Shown: positions 29,246 through 38,714 of the stretch, in pieces | How positions within the stretch are numbered: the stretch's first letter is position 1 | Layout of the letters: every line of letters starts with the position of its first letter | Assembly: GCA_024691565.1 (NCBI GenBank) | Contig: JAILNN010000228.1 | Location: 1-41,724 of the forward strand | Direction of reading: 5' to 3' | Length of the DNA: 41,724 nt | Origin: Lachnospiraceae bacterium | GTDB taxonomy: Bacteria > Bacillota > Clostridia > Lachnospirales > Lachnospiraceae | The notes under the pieces: model-generated | Told to the model about the DNA's origin: nothing | The model's database searches: none | The model's input: the letters and a program-made list of their open reading frames with translations, nothing else | Made by a program: the position numbers and the translations under genes

Positions 29246-30445
29246 ATGTATAGCGATTCAATAAAAAAGCTCTCTAAGTATGTTGATTTAGATGACGATA
29301 AAGAGCTTTCAGACCTTACTAAAAGTATATCTGAAGGCATGGATATGACAGATCGTATTTATAAAAATACTACAAAAGAATCAATCAATTGTATTTTCAA
29401 TGAATTCAGTCCAAAACTGCTGGAAAAAATCAATGCCTCCAAGGATGATATAGCCCTAGTTTTAAGTGGTGGAGGTGGTAAAGGTGCATATCAAGTTGGC
29501 GCCTATAAAGCAATTGTTGAAGATTCACGTTTTAAGATTTCAGGTATTTCTGGTACAAGTGTTGGAGCCTTAAATGCCGCTCTTTTCTGCGCCAAAGATA
29601 TAAAAGACGCTGAAGCTATTTGGCAAAGTCTTACACCTGATGACATCTTATCACCTAGTGCAGACAGTGATTTTTCAGCCTCAGACCTTAAATTAGATAA
29701 TTTTTCCTTAGCTGAAAAGCTAATTCTAAACGATATAAAAACTGAGAATATTTTCACCACAGAGTTTTTTAATGACAATGAATTTTTCTCAAGGGTAGGC
29801 CTATCAAAAATTATAAATGATACTAAAACACCACAGTTACTTGATATGACAAAGCCAATTTGTGCAATTTCTGCATTTAACCTTAATGATGCCATCCCTA
29901 ATTACTTTGTTTTAAACGAATTATCAGATATAGATACGGAAAAGCTCTTACTCGCCTCTTCTGCTATACCATTAGTATTCGAATATGTAACATATAATTC
30001 AAAAAACTACTACGATGGAGGCTTCCCACTCTTTGGAAATAACCTTCCAATGTCTCCACTCTATAGCCTTGGATATCGAAAGTTCATCGTGATCCATACA
30101 GACTCTTCTAAAGACACCTATATGAATATAAACTCAATTAAGAGAAATCGAAAACTCTTAAATGAAGAGTACTTTGATGACGGCATATTCTTACATCTCT
30201 TCCCATCAAAATCACTTGGTGGTATTAGAGAGGGCACTCTAAACTTCGATGATAAATATATTGATGAGACAATAGCTCTTGGATATGAAGATACAAAAAA
30301 TATTCTTCAAAGCTTTAATATTAATGAATTTAATATTGAAGAGAGCGAAATAAAGAATTATAATAGTTCTATTGAAAAACATATTTATAAGAATTCAACC
30401 TTTAGTAGCTATAATCGCCTTCTTGAAGGCCTGAATTCTTTATAA
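29246..30445 (+). CDS. Patatin-like phospholipase
   Basis: LVLSGGGGKGAYQVGAYKAI oxyanion Gly-rich motif; GISGTSVGALNAALF (GxSxG nucleophile); YYDGGFP (catalytic Asp). Confidence 0.92.
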   Translation: MYSDSIKKLSKYVDLDDDKELSDLTKSISEGMDMTDRIYKNTTKESINCIFNEFSPKLLEKINASKDDIALVLSGGGGKGAYQVGAYKAIVEDSRFKISGISGTSVGALNAALFCAKDIKDAEAIWQSLTPDDILSPSADSDFSASDLKLDNFSLAEKLILNDIKTENIFTTEFFNDNEFFSRVGLSKIINDTKTPQLLDMTKPICAISAFNLNDAIPNYFVLNELSDIDTEKLLLASSAIPLVFEYVTYNSKNYYDGGFPLFGNNLPMSPLYSLGYRKFIVIHTDSSKDTYMNINSIKRNRKLLNEEYFDDGIFLHLFPSKSLGGIREGTLNFDDKYIDETIALGYEDTKNILQSFNINEFNIEESEIKNYNSSIEKHIYKNSTFSSYNRLLEGLNSL

Positions 30446-30460
30446 AGAAAGTGAGATATT

Positions 30461-31843
30461 ATGGAAAACAATCTAACTGAAAGCGTTAAAAATGCATATG
30501 AAATGTGCGATTATATTGATGATAATAAAATAATAAAAGGCAACGATTTTCCACTTAGATTCAGCCTTCAACAGGAGTTTTTAAGTTTCCTACTCTTCCT
30601 CTCCTATATCAATGATGATTATAGTAGTGAAGAACAAAAATTCATCTTAGACACCTTGAATTTAAACATACCAAAAGAAAGAGCCTTAACACTTAGAACT
30701 CAGAGAGCCCTAAATGAAAATGGCTTTGCACTTAAGGTTCCATTCGTTCTTAAATGCTTTGTTTTATCTGATGCCGGCAAAAAGATAAGTAACGATAAAT
30801 ATAAATATAAGAAATCAAGAGCACTTGTTGAAACCTATAGAAACATAGGTCAATCTTATATCGCTCTTAATTCAACTAACACAGACGAAGAAATTCGCCT
30901 ACTTACAAAGTATATTGGATTAATGGAGAACTTCTTAAAGACCTATGGTCTTCTTCATCCTGACCATAAAACTCAACCAGTAGTCTTAGAGGAGGAAGAA
31001 GAACTCTCAACAGAAGAGCTTTTAACAGAACTTAACTCTCTTACTGGTCTTAATAGTGTTAAACAAGAAGTTAATCAGTTAATTAACCTAATAAAGGTTC
31101 AAAAGCTTCGTGAAGAAAAGGGAATGAAAACCACAGCAACAAATAAACATCTAATCTTCTCTGGTAACCCAGGAAGTGGTAAAACAACTGTTGCAAGGCT
31201 TCTTGCTAAAGTTTATAAAAGCATCGGAGCCTGCACAAAGGGTCACTTAATCGAAGTTGACCGTTCCGGTTTAGTTAGTGGATATATTGGTCAGACTGCC
31301 TTAAAGGTTCAGGATGTTGTTGAAAGTGCACTCGGTGGAATTCTTTTTATCGATGAAGCCTATGCTCTAACAAACTACAAGGGTGAAGGTGACTTTGGTC
31401 AAGAAGCTGTTGATACCCTCCTTAAGTGTATGGAGGATCATCGAGACGATTTAATCGTAATCTGCGCTGGTTACACTGAACTAATGGTAGAATTTGTAAA
31501 TTCAAACCCAGGTCTTAAGTCACGCTTCAGTAAGGTCATTGAATTTGAGGATTATACTGCAGAAGAAGAGATTGAAATTCTAATTTCTATGTGTAAAAAG
31601 CAAGACTATCAGCTCTCTGCTGACGCTCTAAAAACAGCCAAGGCCTTCTTTGAAGACAGAATTGCAAATAAAGATGATTCCTTTGCAAATGCTAGAGATG
31701 TAAGAAACTACCTGGAAAAGGGAATAATCAATCAGGCAAGCAGAATTGTTAATGACGAAAGCTTAAAAGGCACTGATGAAGCAAAAAGAGAAGTCCTTCT
31801 AAAAACTATAGAAGGACAGGATTTCGAAAATATTAAACTTTAA
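30461..31843 (+). CDS. CbbX/SpoVK-like AAA+ ATPase with ~190-aa N-terminal helical domain
   Basis: LTGLNSVKQEVNQLINLIKVQKLREEKG...LIFSGNPGSGKTTVARLLAKVYKSIG...GYIGQTALKVQDVVESALGGILFIDEAYAL. Confidence 0.9.
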   Translation: MENNLTESVKNAYEMCDYIDDNKIIKGNDFPLRFSLQQEFLSFLLFLSYINDDYSSEEQKFILDTLNLNIPKERALTLRTQRALNENGFALKVPFVLKCFVLSDAGKKISNDKYKYKKSRALVETYRNIGQSYIALNSTNTDEEIRLLTKYIGLMENFLKTYGLLHPDHKTQPVVLEEEEELSTEELLTELNSLTGLNSVKQEVNQLINLIKVQKLREEKGMKTTATNKHLIFSGNPGSGKTTVARLLAKVYKSIGACTKGHLIEVDRSGLVSGYIGQTALKVQDVVESALGGILFIDEAYALTNYKGEGDFGQEAVDTLLKCMEDHRDDLIVICAGYTELMVEFVNSNPGLKSRFSKVIEFEDYTAEEEIEILISMCKKQDYQLSADALKTAKAFFEDRIANKDDSFANARDVRNYLEKGIINQASRIVNDESLKGTDEAKREVLLKTIEGQDFENIKL

Positions 31844-32130
31844 TAATCATAATATGAAGAGGCAATTTTAAAACTTCTTTCATTTTCTTCTAAAGGCAGA
31901 TTGCATGTATCTATTCCAGTAATATTTACAAATCTGCCTTTATTTATTTGAGTAATAAATCTGGTAATTAACTCTTCATCCCCTTGAACATAAGCCTCTA
32001 CCGTTCCATCTGGCATATTTTTAACACTGCCAGTTAATCTAAATTCATCGGCTGCAGCCTTTGCTCTATACCTAAAACCAACACCTTGAACAGAACCGTA
32101 AAAGGTCAATTTTTTTCTAACAATAGCCAT
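31840..32130 (-). CDS. acyP: Acylphosphatase
   Basis: FYGSVQGVGFRYRAKAAADEFRLTGSVKNMPDGTVEAYVQGDE. Confidence 0.93.
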   Translation of the reverse strand: MAIVRKKLTFYGSVQGVGFRYRAKAAADEFRLTGSVKNMPDGTVEAYVQGDEELITRFITQINKGRFVNITGIDTCNLPLEENERSFKIASSYYDY

Positions 32131-33462
32131 TTAAAGAACCTCACCTACTAAATCATAATCCTTAGCCTGTATAATCTCGACTCTAACAAAATCCCCTGAA
32201 TCAAGTCTTCCATCATAATTCACAAAGACTAAACCATCAACATCTGGAGCGTCCATATAAGACCTTCCTACATAGATATTATCCTCTGGAATAAATCCTT
32301 CAATCATAACATCTAGTTCTCTTCCAACCTGTGCCTGTGCTTCATCAAAGGCAAGGCTCTGCTGAAGTTCCATTATTCTGTCTCTCCTGTCAGCCTTAAC
32401 ATCCTCATCAATTTGATTTTCAAGCTCAGCTGCTGGTGTGTTTTCTTCTTGAGAATATGTAAAGACACCAAGTCTTTTAAAATTCATCTCCCGAACGAAT
32501 TCATACATTTCATCAAAATCATCTTCTGTTTCACCAGGAAATCCAGTAATAAGAGTTGTTCTAATAGCAATATCCGGAATATTGTCCTTTAGTTTTCCAA
32601 CAATATCAACTAATTCCTGTTTATTAGTCCAACGTCCCATGCGACTTAAAATGTTATCAGATGCATGCTGAATAGGCATATCTATATAATGACAAACCTT
32701 TTTATTATCTCGAATTTCATAAATCAGTTCATCATAAATCTCTTCAGGATAACAATAAAGTAGCCTAATCCACTTAAGCCCCTCAATATTTGAAAGTTTA
32801 TTTAGAAGAACATGTAATTTTTTTTCGCCGTATATATCACTACCGTAAAGTGTTGTTTCCTGGGCTACTAGAATAAGTTCTCTCGCACCATTTTCAACTA
32901 AGTGAGTAGCCTGAAGGAGTAATTCTGGCATTGGCACACTCCTATAGTGACCTTTAATCTCAGGAATAACACAATAGGTACAGCACTTGTCACAACCTTC
33001 AGCTATTTTTAAATAGGCCCTTGAACCACCTGAACTATGATCATCATAAACAACAGACTTCGGAAGGTAATTAACATCCTCTAAGTAAGTAGATTTTTCT
33101 ATTTCACCCTTATTATCAAGTGTCTTCAAAATAGCCTCAGAAAGCTTCTCAACGGCCGTTGCACCAATAATAATATCAACCTCAGGAAGTTCTTCTAGGA
33201 TTTCTTTATGGTATCTTTGCGCAAGACAACCACAAACAACCAAAAGCTTACAATTACCTTCTTTATATTCACCCATCTCAATTATAGAATTAATACTTTC
33301 TTCCTTAGCATCAGAAATAAAGCAACAAGTATTAATAACAATAACCTCAGCATCCTCTGGGTCAGAAACCAATTGAAAATCATAGTCCTGTAATCTAGAA
33401 ATCATCATCTCACTGTCAACAAGGTTTTTATCACACCCAAGTGACATAAAAAATATATTCAT
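32131..33462 (-). CDS. rimO: Ribosomal protein S12 methylthiotransferase RimO
   Basis: SLGCDKNLVDSEMM; LKIAEGCDKCCTYCVIPEIKGHYRS radical SAM CxxxCxxC; MDAPDVDGLVFV TRAM-like end. Likely start MNIFFMS at 33462. Confidence 0.95.
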   Translation of the reverse strand: MNIFFMSLGCDKNLVDSEMMISRLQDYDFQLVSDPEDAEVIVINTCCFISDAKEESINSIIEMGEYKEGNCKLLVVCGCLAQRYHKEILEELPEVDIIIGATAVEKLSEAILKTLDNKGEIEKSTYLEDVNYLPKSVVYDDHSSGGSRAYLKIAEGCDKCCTYCVIPEIKGHYRSVPMPELLLQATHLVENGARELILVAQETTLYGSDIYGEKKLHVLLNKLSNIEGLKWIRLLYCYPEEIYDELIYEIRDNKKVCHYIDMPIQHASDNILSRMGRWTNKQELVDIVGKLKDNIPDIAIRTTLITGFPGETEDDFDEMYEFVREMNFKRLGVFTYSQEENTPAAELENQIDEDVKADRRDRIMELQQSLAFDEAQAQVGRELDVMIEGFIPEDNIYVGRSYMDAPDVDGLVFVNYDGRLDSGDFVRVEIIQAKDYDLVGEVL

Positions 33463-33469
33463 CAGATTA

Positions 33470-34309
33470 TTACCTTTCAACACTTTCCACACAGTTATTC
33501 ATAAGCATTGCAATAGTCATTGGACCAACTCCACCTGGTACAGGTGTATAGGCACTACATACAGGAATAACAGATTCAAAATCAACATCTCCAGTAAGAT
33601 GTCCATCTTCTTTTCTATGCATTCCTACATCGATAACTGTAGCTCCCTCTTTTACGTAAGAAGCATCAATCATCTCACGTTTTCCAATAGCAACAATCAA
33701 AATATCTGCTCTCTTACATACTTCTTTAATATTCTTAGTATGTGAATGACAAATTGTAACAGTTGCATTCTCTCTTAACATAAGCATACCCATTGGCTTA
33801 CCAACAATGTTACTTCTACCAATAATTACACATTCCTTACCATCAATTTCAATATTACTTCTCTTTAATAATTCAATAATTCCAGCAGGAGTACATGACT
33901 TAAAGCCTTTTTCACCAATACTAAGTCTTCCAACACTTTCAGGATGGAATCCATCAACATCTTTATCAGGTGAAATTGCTCTAATTATCTTATCCTCATC
34001 AATTTGTTTAGGAAGAGGTAATTGAACAAGAATTCCATTAACCTCATCGTTCTTATTTAACTCATCAACAAGCTTTAAAAGCTCTTCCTCAGAAGTTGAC
34101 TCTGGAAGCTCATATGATAATGACTTAATTCCAATATATTCACAAGCATTCTTTTTATTCTTAACATAAACCTGTGAAGCAGGATCCTCACCAACTAAAA
34201 CAACAGCTAAACAAGGCTCAACTCCAGAAGCCTTCATCTTGCTAACCTTTTCCTTTAATTCATCTTTGATTTGTTTGGAAATTTCCTTTCCATTGATAAT
34301 TGCAGCCAT
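33470..34309 (-). CDS. folD: Bifunctional methylenetetrahydrofolate dehydrogenase/cyclohydrolase
   Basis: LAVVLVGEDPASQVYVKNKKNACEYIGI; GILVQLPLPKQID; CVIIGRSNIVGKPMGMLML; VPGGVGPMTIAML. Confidence 0.97.
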   Translation of the reverse strand: MAAIINGKEISKQIKDELKEKVSKMKASGVEPCLAVVLVGEDPASQVYVKNKKNACEYIGIKSLSYELPESTSEEELLKLVDELNKNDEVNGILVQLPLPKQIDEDKIIRAISPDKDVDGFHPESVGRLSIGEKGFKSCTPAGIIELLKRSNIEIDGKECVIIGRSNIVGKPMGMLMLRENATVTICHSHTKNIKEVCKRADILIVAIGKREMIDASYVKEGATVIDVGMHRKEDGHLTGDVDFESVIPVCSAYTPVPGGVGPMTIAMLMNNCVESVER

Positions 34310-34337
34310 AGTACCCTCCTAAAATAATAAATGATAA

Positions 34338-35984
34338 TTATAATTCAAAAATTCCTCCACCCACAAACTCTCTAAGAAGTGAGTTTTTAGGAATATATTC
34401 GCTATTAACTGTAAGGAAATAATCTAAGAACTTTAATAATCTCTTAGCCTCAGTATACTCAGGTCTGTCTTTAGGAATACCGAAAAGTACAGCCTCTGCA
34501 TAAGGCTTAAGCACAGCCATTTCATATACAAGAGAAGAATTAAACATAACATCAGCATCCTCTTGATAAGGGAAGATATATAAATCTTCTCCCTTTCTAA
34601 CAGAAGGCCATCTCTTAATTGTATCCTTAGCACTAATTCCTCTAGTACGGTTATCTCTAACCATTCTTCTAATAAGTCGTCCATCAGTTGTCGAAATACG
34701 ATTGTGCTCATCAACATTTATCTGAGTTAAATCACTTATATAAATTTTAAACTTACTTTCCTTTGGAAGTGAGTAAGAAAGCTGATCATTTAAACAATGA
34801 ATACCTTCAATAACGAGTACATCATTTTCTTCAAGTTGAATAAAATGACCATCATATTTTTTCTGACCTTTAATAAAGTCAAAGCGAGGAATCTCAACCT
34901 TTTCTCCATTTAAGAGCTTAGTCATATGCTCGTTAAAGAGCTTTGTATCAACAGCTTCCAGACATTCAAAATCATAATTTCCTTTTTCATCAACAGGAGT
35001 CTCAAACCTCTCCTTAAAATAGTTATCAACTCCAATTGGATGTGGTTTTAATCCAATTGTCTTTAATTGAACACTAAGTCTATGAGAAAATGTAGTTTTT
35101 CCAGAGGAAGAAGGACCTGCAATCATAACAAATTTAACATTTCCTCTCTCCTTAATCTGAGATGCAATCTCGGCAAGCTTCTTCTCCTGAAGTGCTTCAG
35201 AAACAAGAATTAAATCGTTAATCTTACCAGCTGAAATAACATCATTCAAGGCTCCAACTGTTCCAACACCCATGAGATTACTCCACTCAGTAGATTCCTT
35301 CAAGGTATTGAAAAGCTTTTCTCTCGGAACAAAGTTCTGTACAACCTCAGGTTTCCTTCTATTAGGCATGTTAATAAGGAAACCACCATTATATTTTTGC
35401 AAATCAAAATAATTAAGAATTCCTGTACTAGCCGGCATATATCCATAAAAATAATCCTGAAAACCAGCAAGTTCATAAATATTTGCACTAGAAACTCGTC
35501 TATATTTAAAGAGTTTCTTTTTCTCATACATCTTATAGCTATCAAAGAGCTTTCTAGCCTTATCAGTAGGAATTGAAAACTTCTCAAACTTAATATCAAG
35601 TCTAACTAATTTTCTCATTCCCTCCTTAACATCCTCGATAATTTCATCAGTAATTTCGAGTCCATCGACCTCACAATAAAGGCTATCACCAATAGAATAT
35701 CTAACATAGATATCCTTAATATCATTCCTATAATTATCATAGAAACTCTTAAGCATTAAAAGAATCATTCCTCTGACATAGGTTCTGTGTCCTGCATCAG
35801 AACCAGTATCAACAAAGGTAACATCATATCCATCAGAAATCTTCTTATTAAGCTCGATTAACTTTGAACCCCTTTTTGCAAGAATAATATCATGCTGATA
35901 ATCATCCTTAAAATCCTTTGCAACATCATAGTATGTTGAATTATCATCATACTCAACCTTTTTTCCATCTACACTAATAATCAT
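34338..35984 (-). CDS. Uridine kinase-like nucleoside kinase with TGS/ThrRS-like N-terminus
   Basis: N-terminal TGS-like region; GPSSSGKTTFSHRLSVQL P-loop; DNYFKERFETPVDEKGNYDFE; VLVIEGIHCLN. Confidence 0.88.
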   Translation of the reverse strand: MIISVDGKKVEYDDNSTYYDVAKDFKDDYQHDIILAKRGSKLIELNKKISDGYDVTFVDTGSDAGHRTYVRGMILLMLKSFYDNYRNDIKDIYVRYSIGDSLYCEVDGLEITDEIIEDVKEGMRKLVRLDIKFEKFSIPTDKARKLFDSYKMYEKKKLFKYRRVSSANIYELAGFQDYFYGYMPASTGILNYFDLQKYNGGFLINMPNRRKPEVVQNFVPREKLFNTLKESTEWSNLMGVGTVGALNDVISAGKINDLILVSEALQEKKLAEIASQIKERGNVKFVMIAGPSSSGKTTFSHRLSVQLKTIGLKPHPIGVDNYFKERFETPVDEKGNYDFECLEAVDTKLFNEHMTKLLNGEKVEIPRFDFIKGQKKYDGHFIQLEENDVLVIEGIHCLNDQLSYSLPKESKFKIYISDLTQINVDEHNRISTTDGRLIRRMVRDNRTRGISAKDTIKRWPSVRKGEDLYIFPYQEDADVMFNSSLVYEMAVLKPYAEAVLFGIPKDRPEYTEAKRLLKFLDYFLTVNSEYIPKNSLLREFVGGGIFEL

Positions 35985-36029
35985 ATAATACCCCCTTCAT
36001 CCATTTAAATTCAGACTAATGATTATTCA

Positions 36030-36779
36030 TTAATCATTCCATTTTTTACCTTCTAATAAACCCTTATATTTCTTAAGCTCGTCAAGTTTTTTCTTTTGTA
36101 ATTTCCCTTTTGACAAAGCATTATTTTCTTCCATAAGTCTCAAAATATTTTCAATTCTAACGATTTCTTTTTCAACAAAATCAATAAATACGTCATCTTT
36201 ATTAATTAAAAAGTATCCCCCATACTCATATAAGAAATCCTTTGAAAATCCAGTATTTAAAGCAATATCTTCATATTCCTTCTTTAAATTATTTGTCTTA
36301 TTAAACAAATTATTAGCATGAATAATATTATAAAATTTCCCACCATCAAAGACCATCTTTTCATAGTCAATCTCTATATTATTATCTAATAAAAATTCAC
36401 GAACAAGAGCTTGATCTGATTGAGGTGAAAGCACAAATTCCTTTATAGAATGAGTAACACATAATTTAGCTTTTAGAATATCTCGAATAAGAATTCCACC
36501 CATTCCACTAATAATCACGCTATCTGCCTCGTTAGGTCTTAATTTTTCAAAACCATTTGAAAGTCTTAATTCAATTTTATCACTAAGACCATATTCATTA
36601 ATATGTACAAGAGCCTTTTCTAAAGGTCCTTTATTTACATCCATTGCGATTGCACTTAAAGAAATATTATTCTGAATTAGATATATATCAGTAAATGCGT
36701 GGTCACAGCCAATGTCTGCAACCACGCCTTTTTCTTTAATCAAATCAGCAATAGATCGTAATCTTTTGCTTAATTCCAA
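36030..36779 (-). CDS. trmK: tRNA (adenine(22)-N1)-methyltransferase TrmK
   Basis: LSKRLRSIADLIKEKGVVADIGCDHAFTDIYLI; ADSVIISGMGGILIRDIL; next to rpoD. Confidence 0.9.
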   Translation of the reverse strand: MELSKRLRSIADLIKEKGVVADIGCDHAFTDIYLIQNNISLSAIAMDVNKGPLEKALVHINEYGLSDKIELRLSNGFEKLRPNEADSVIISGMGGILIRDILKAKLCVTHSIKEFVLSPQSDQALVREFLLDNNIEIDYEKMVFDGGKFYNIIHANNLFNKTNNLKKEYEDIALNTGFSKDFLYEYGGYFLINKDDVFIDFVEKEIVRIENILRLMEENNALSKGKLQKKKLDELKKYKGLLEGKKWND

Positions 36780-36807
36780 AATATTAATTTCCTTTTGATA
36801 ATAGTTA

Positions 36808-38622
36808 TTAATCCAAATAGTCTTTAAGCTTTCTACTTCTACTTGGATGACGAAGCTTTCTTAATGCCTTAGCTTCAATCTGTCTAATTCTTTCTCTTGT
36901 TACCTTGAATTCCTTACCAACCTCTTCAAGAGTTCTTGCTCTTCCATCATCAAGACCAAATCTTAATGTAAGAACCTTTCTCTCTCTTTCAGTAAGTGTT
37001 CCAAGAACCTCAGAAAGCTGTTCCTTAAGTAATGTATATGCCGCAGATTCTGCTGGTACAGGAACATTATCATCCTGAATAAAATCTCCTAAGTGACTAT
37101 CTTCCTCTTCACCAATAGGTGTCTCAAGTGAAACAGGTTCAAGAGAAATCTTCTGAATCTCACGAACTCTTTCAACCGGAAGATTCATCTGTTCAGCAAT
37201 CTCCTCTGGATATGGCTCACGACCAAGTTCCTGGAGTAACTGTCTCTGAATTCTAACAAATTTATTTATGGTTTCAACCATATGAACAGGAATTCTTATT
37301 GTTCTAGCCTGATCAGCAATAGCTCTTGTAATAGCCTGTCTAATCCACCATGTAGCATATGTTGAGAACTTATAACCCTTCTTGTAATCAAACTTTTCAA
37401 CAGCCTTAATAAGTCCTAAGTTACCTTCCTGAATCAAATCAAGGAAGAGCATTCCTCTACCAACATATCTCTTAGCAATACTAACTACAAGTCTAAGGTT
37501 AGCCTCTGCAAGCTGTTTCTTAGCAGTCTGATCACCATTTTCCATCCTTTTAGCAAGTTCAACCTCTTCTTCAGCTGAAAGAAGTGGAACACGACCAATT
37601 TCCTTAAGATACATTCTAACTGGGTCTTCAATACTAACACCATCTGGAATACTTAAATCAATATTCTCAAGGTCTTCTTCCATACCCTCTTCATCATCAT
37701 CCATCTCAAGAAGCATATCGTCCTGCATATCAGAATCAACCATACGAAGAACATCTATACCATTTTTCTCAAGATACTCAATAACATGCTCAATTCTCTC
37801 AGGCGTAAGGTCTGTTACATCTCTATAAAAACTATTGATTTCCTGAAGTCCAACCACATTCTTCTGTGATTTAGCATAGGTAACAAGTCTATTAAGCTCT
37901 TCAATAACCTTATTAGGATCTGCAAAACAATCTGGAGCAGCTGGTTCAATAGGAATGGCTGAAAGTTCAGCAATGCTGATTTCAACAGTCTCTTCTTCCT
38001 CAGAATTCTTTTCATCTTCCTTGGTTTCAGAAACTTCTTCAGACACCTTTTCTTGAACAACCTCTTCAATATTCTCAACTTCTTCTACATCACCATTTTC
38101 TTCAACCTCTTCAACCTTCTTCTTTCTTGTTGAAGTCTTCTTAGTAGTTGATTTAGAAGCTTTTGCTGTTGATGTCTTTTTGCTAGTAGCCTTTTTAGTT
38201 GTCTTCTTCTCTTCTACGACTTCCTCTACAGCCTCTTCATCAGCCTTCTTTGAAGCACTCTTCTTTGAAGCAGTTTTTGTTGTCTTAGTAGCACTCGCTG
38301 CTTTTGTAGTCTTAGTTGCTTTTGTATCCTTTGTAGCTTTTGTATCCTTTGTAGACTTTGTAGATTTTTTAGCCTTTGGCTTCTCTTCTTCTACCTCTTC
38401 ATCTTTAGCCTTTTTAGTAGTCTTTGCTTTAGTAGTCTTAGCCTTATCTGCAGTCTTTGTAGTCTTAGAAGTTTTAGATTTAGCCTTTGTCTTTGGCGTA
38501 GCCTCTTCTTTAACCTCTTCAGGCTCGGTCTTTTTTCTAGTCCTTCTGGTTGTCTTCTTTACCTCTTTAACTTCAGTCTCATCTTTTACATTTTCATCTA
38601 CATTTTTCTTTCTCGAAGCCAT
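36808..38622 (-). CDS. rpoD: Primary sigma factor RpoD with long low-complexity N-terminal extension
   Basis: [97 protein letters not shown] end; first ~215 aa Lys/Thr/Ala- then Glu-rich. Confidence 0.97.
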   Translation of the reverse strand: MASRKKNVDENVKDETEVKEVKKTTRRTRKKTEPEEVKEEATPKTKAKSKTSKTTKTADKAKTTKAKTTKKAKDEEVEEEKPKAKKSTKSTKDTKATKDTKATKTTKAASATKTTKTASKKSASKKADEEAVEEVVEEKKTTKKATSKKTSTAKASKSTTKKTSTRKKKVEEVEENGDVEEVENIEEVVQEKVSEEVSETKEDEKNSEEEETVEISIAELSAIPIEPAAPDCFADPNKVIEELNRLVTYAKSQKNVVGLQEINSFYRDVTDLTPERIEHVIEYLEKNGIDVLRMVDSDMQDDMLLEMDDDEEGMEEDLENIDLSIPDGVSIEDPVRMYLKEIGRVPLLSAEEEVELAKRMENGDQTAKKQLAEANLRLVVSIAKRYVGRGMLFLDLIQEGNLGLIKAVEKFDYKKGYKFSTYATWWIRQAITRAIADQARTIRIPVHMVETINKFVRIQRQLLQELGREPYPEEIAEQMNLPVERVREIQKISLEPVSLETPIGEEEDSHLGDFIQDDNVPVPAESAAYTLLKEQLSEVLGTLTERERKVLTLRFGLDDGRARTLEEVGKEFKVTRERIRQIEAKALRKLRHPSRSRKLKDYLD

Positions 38623-38684
38623 AAAAATTCCTCCTTAAAATCACCTACGTATAAAATAAGTAGCATCCTAGACATGTAACTTAT

Positions 38685-38714
38685 ATTATACCTTAATTGC
38701 ATCGGGTTTCTCAA
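38685..38714 (-). promoter_or_regulatory. Possible rpoD promoter overlapping the 3' end of dnaG
   Basis: Minus strand TTGAGA (38714-38709), 18-nt spacer, TATAAT (38690-38685) overlapping the dnaG stop codon. Confidence 0.5.

Noticed and set aside
38290-38365. Short tandem repeats ([13 protein letters not shown]) considered as a possible repeat array or CRISPR-like element
   Set aside because: In-frame coding repeats within the rpoD N-terminal extension; no spacer-like organisation. No CRISPR array seen anywhere in the window.
38180-38638. 152-aa plus-strand ORF antisense to rpoD ([22 protein letters not shown]...)
   Set aside because: Mirror image of the low-complexity Lys/Thr/Glu coding repeats of rpoD; no independent evidence of coding.
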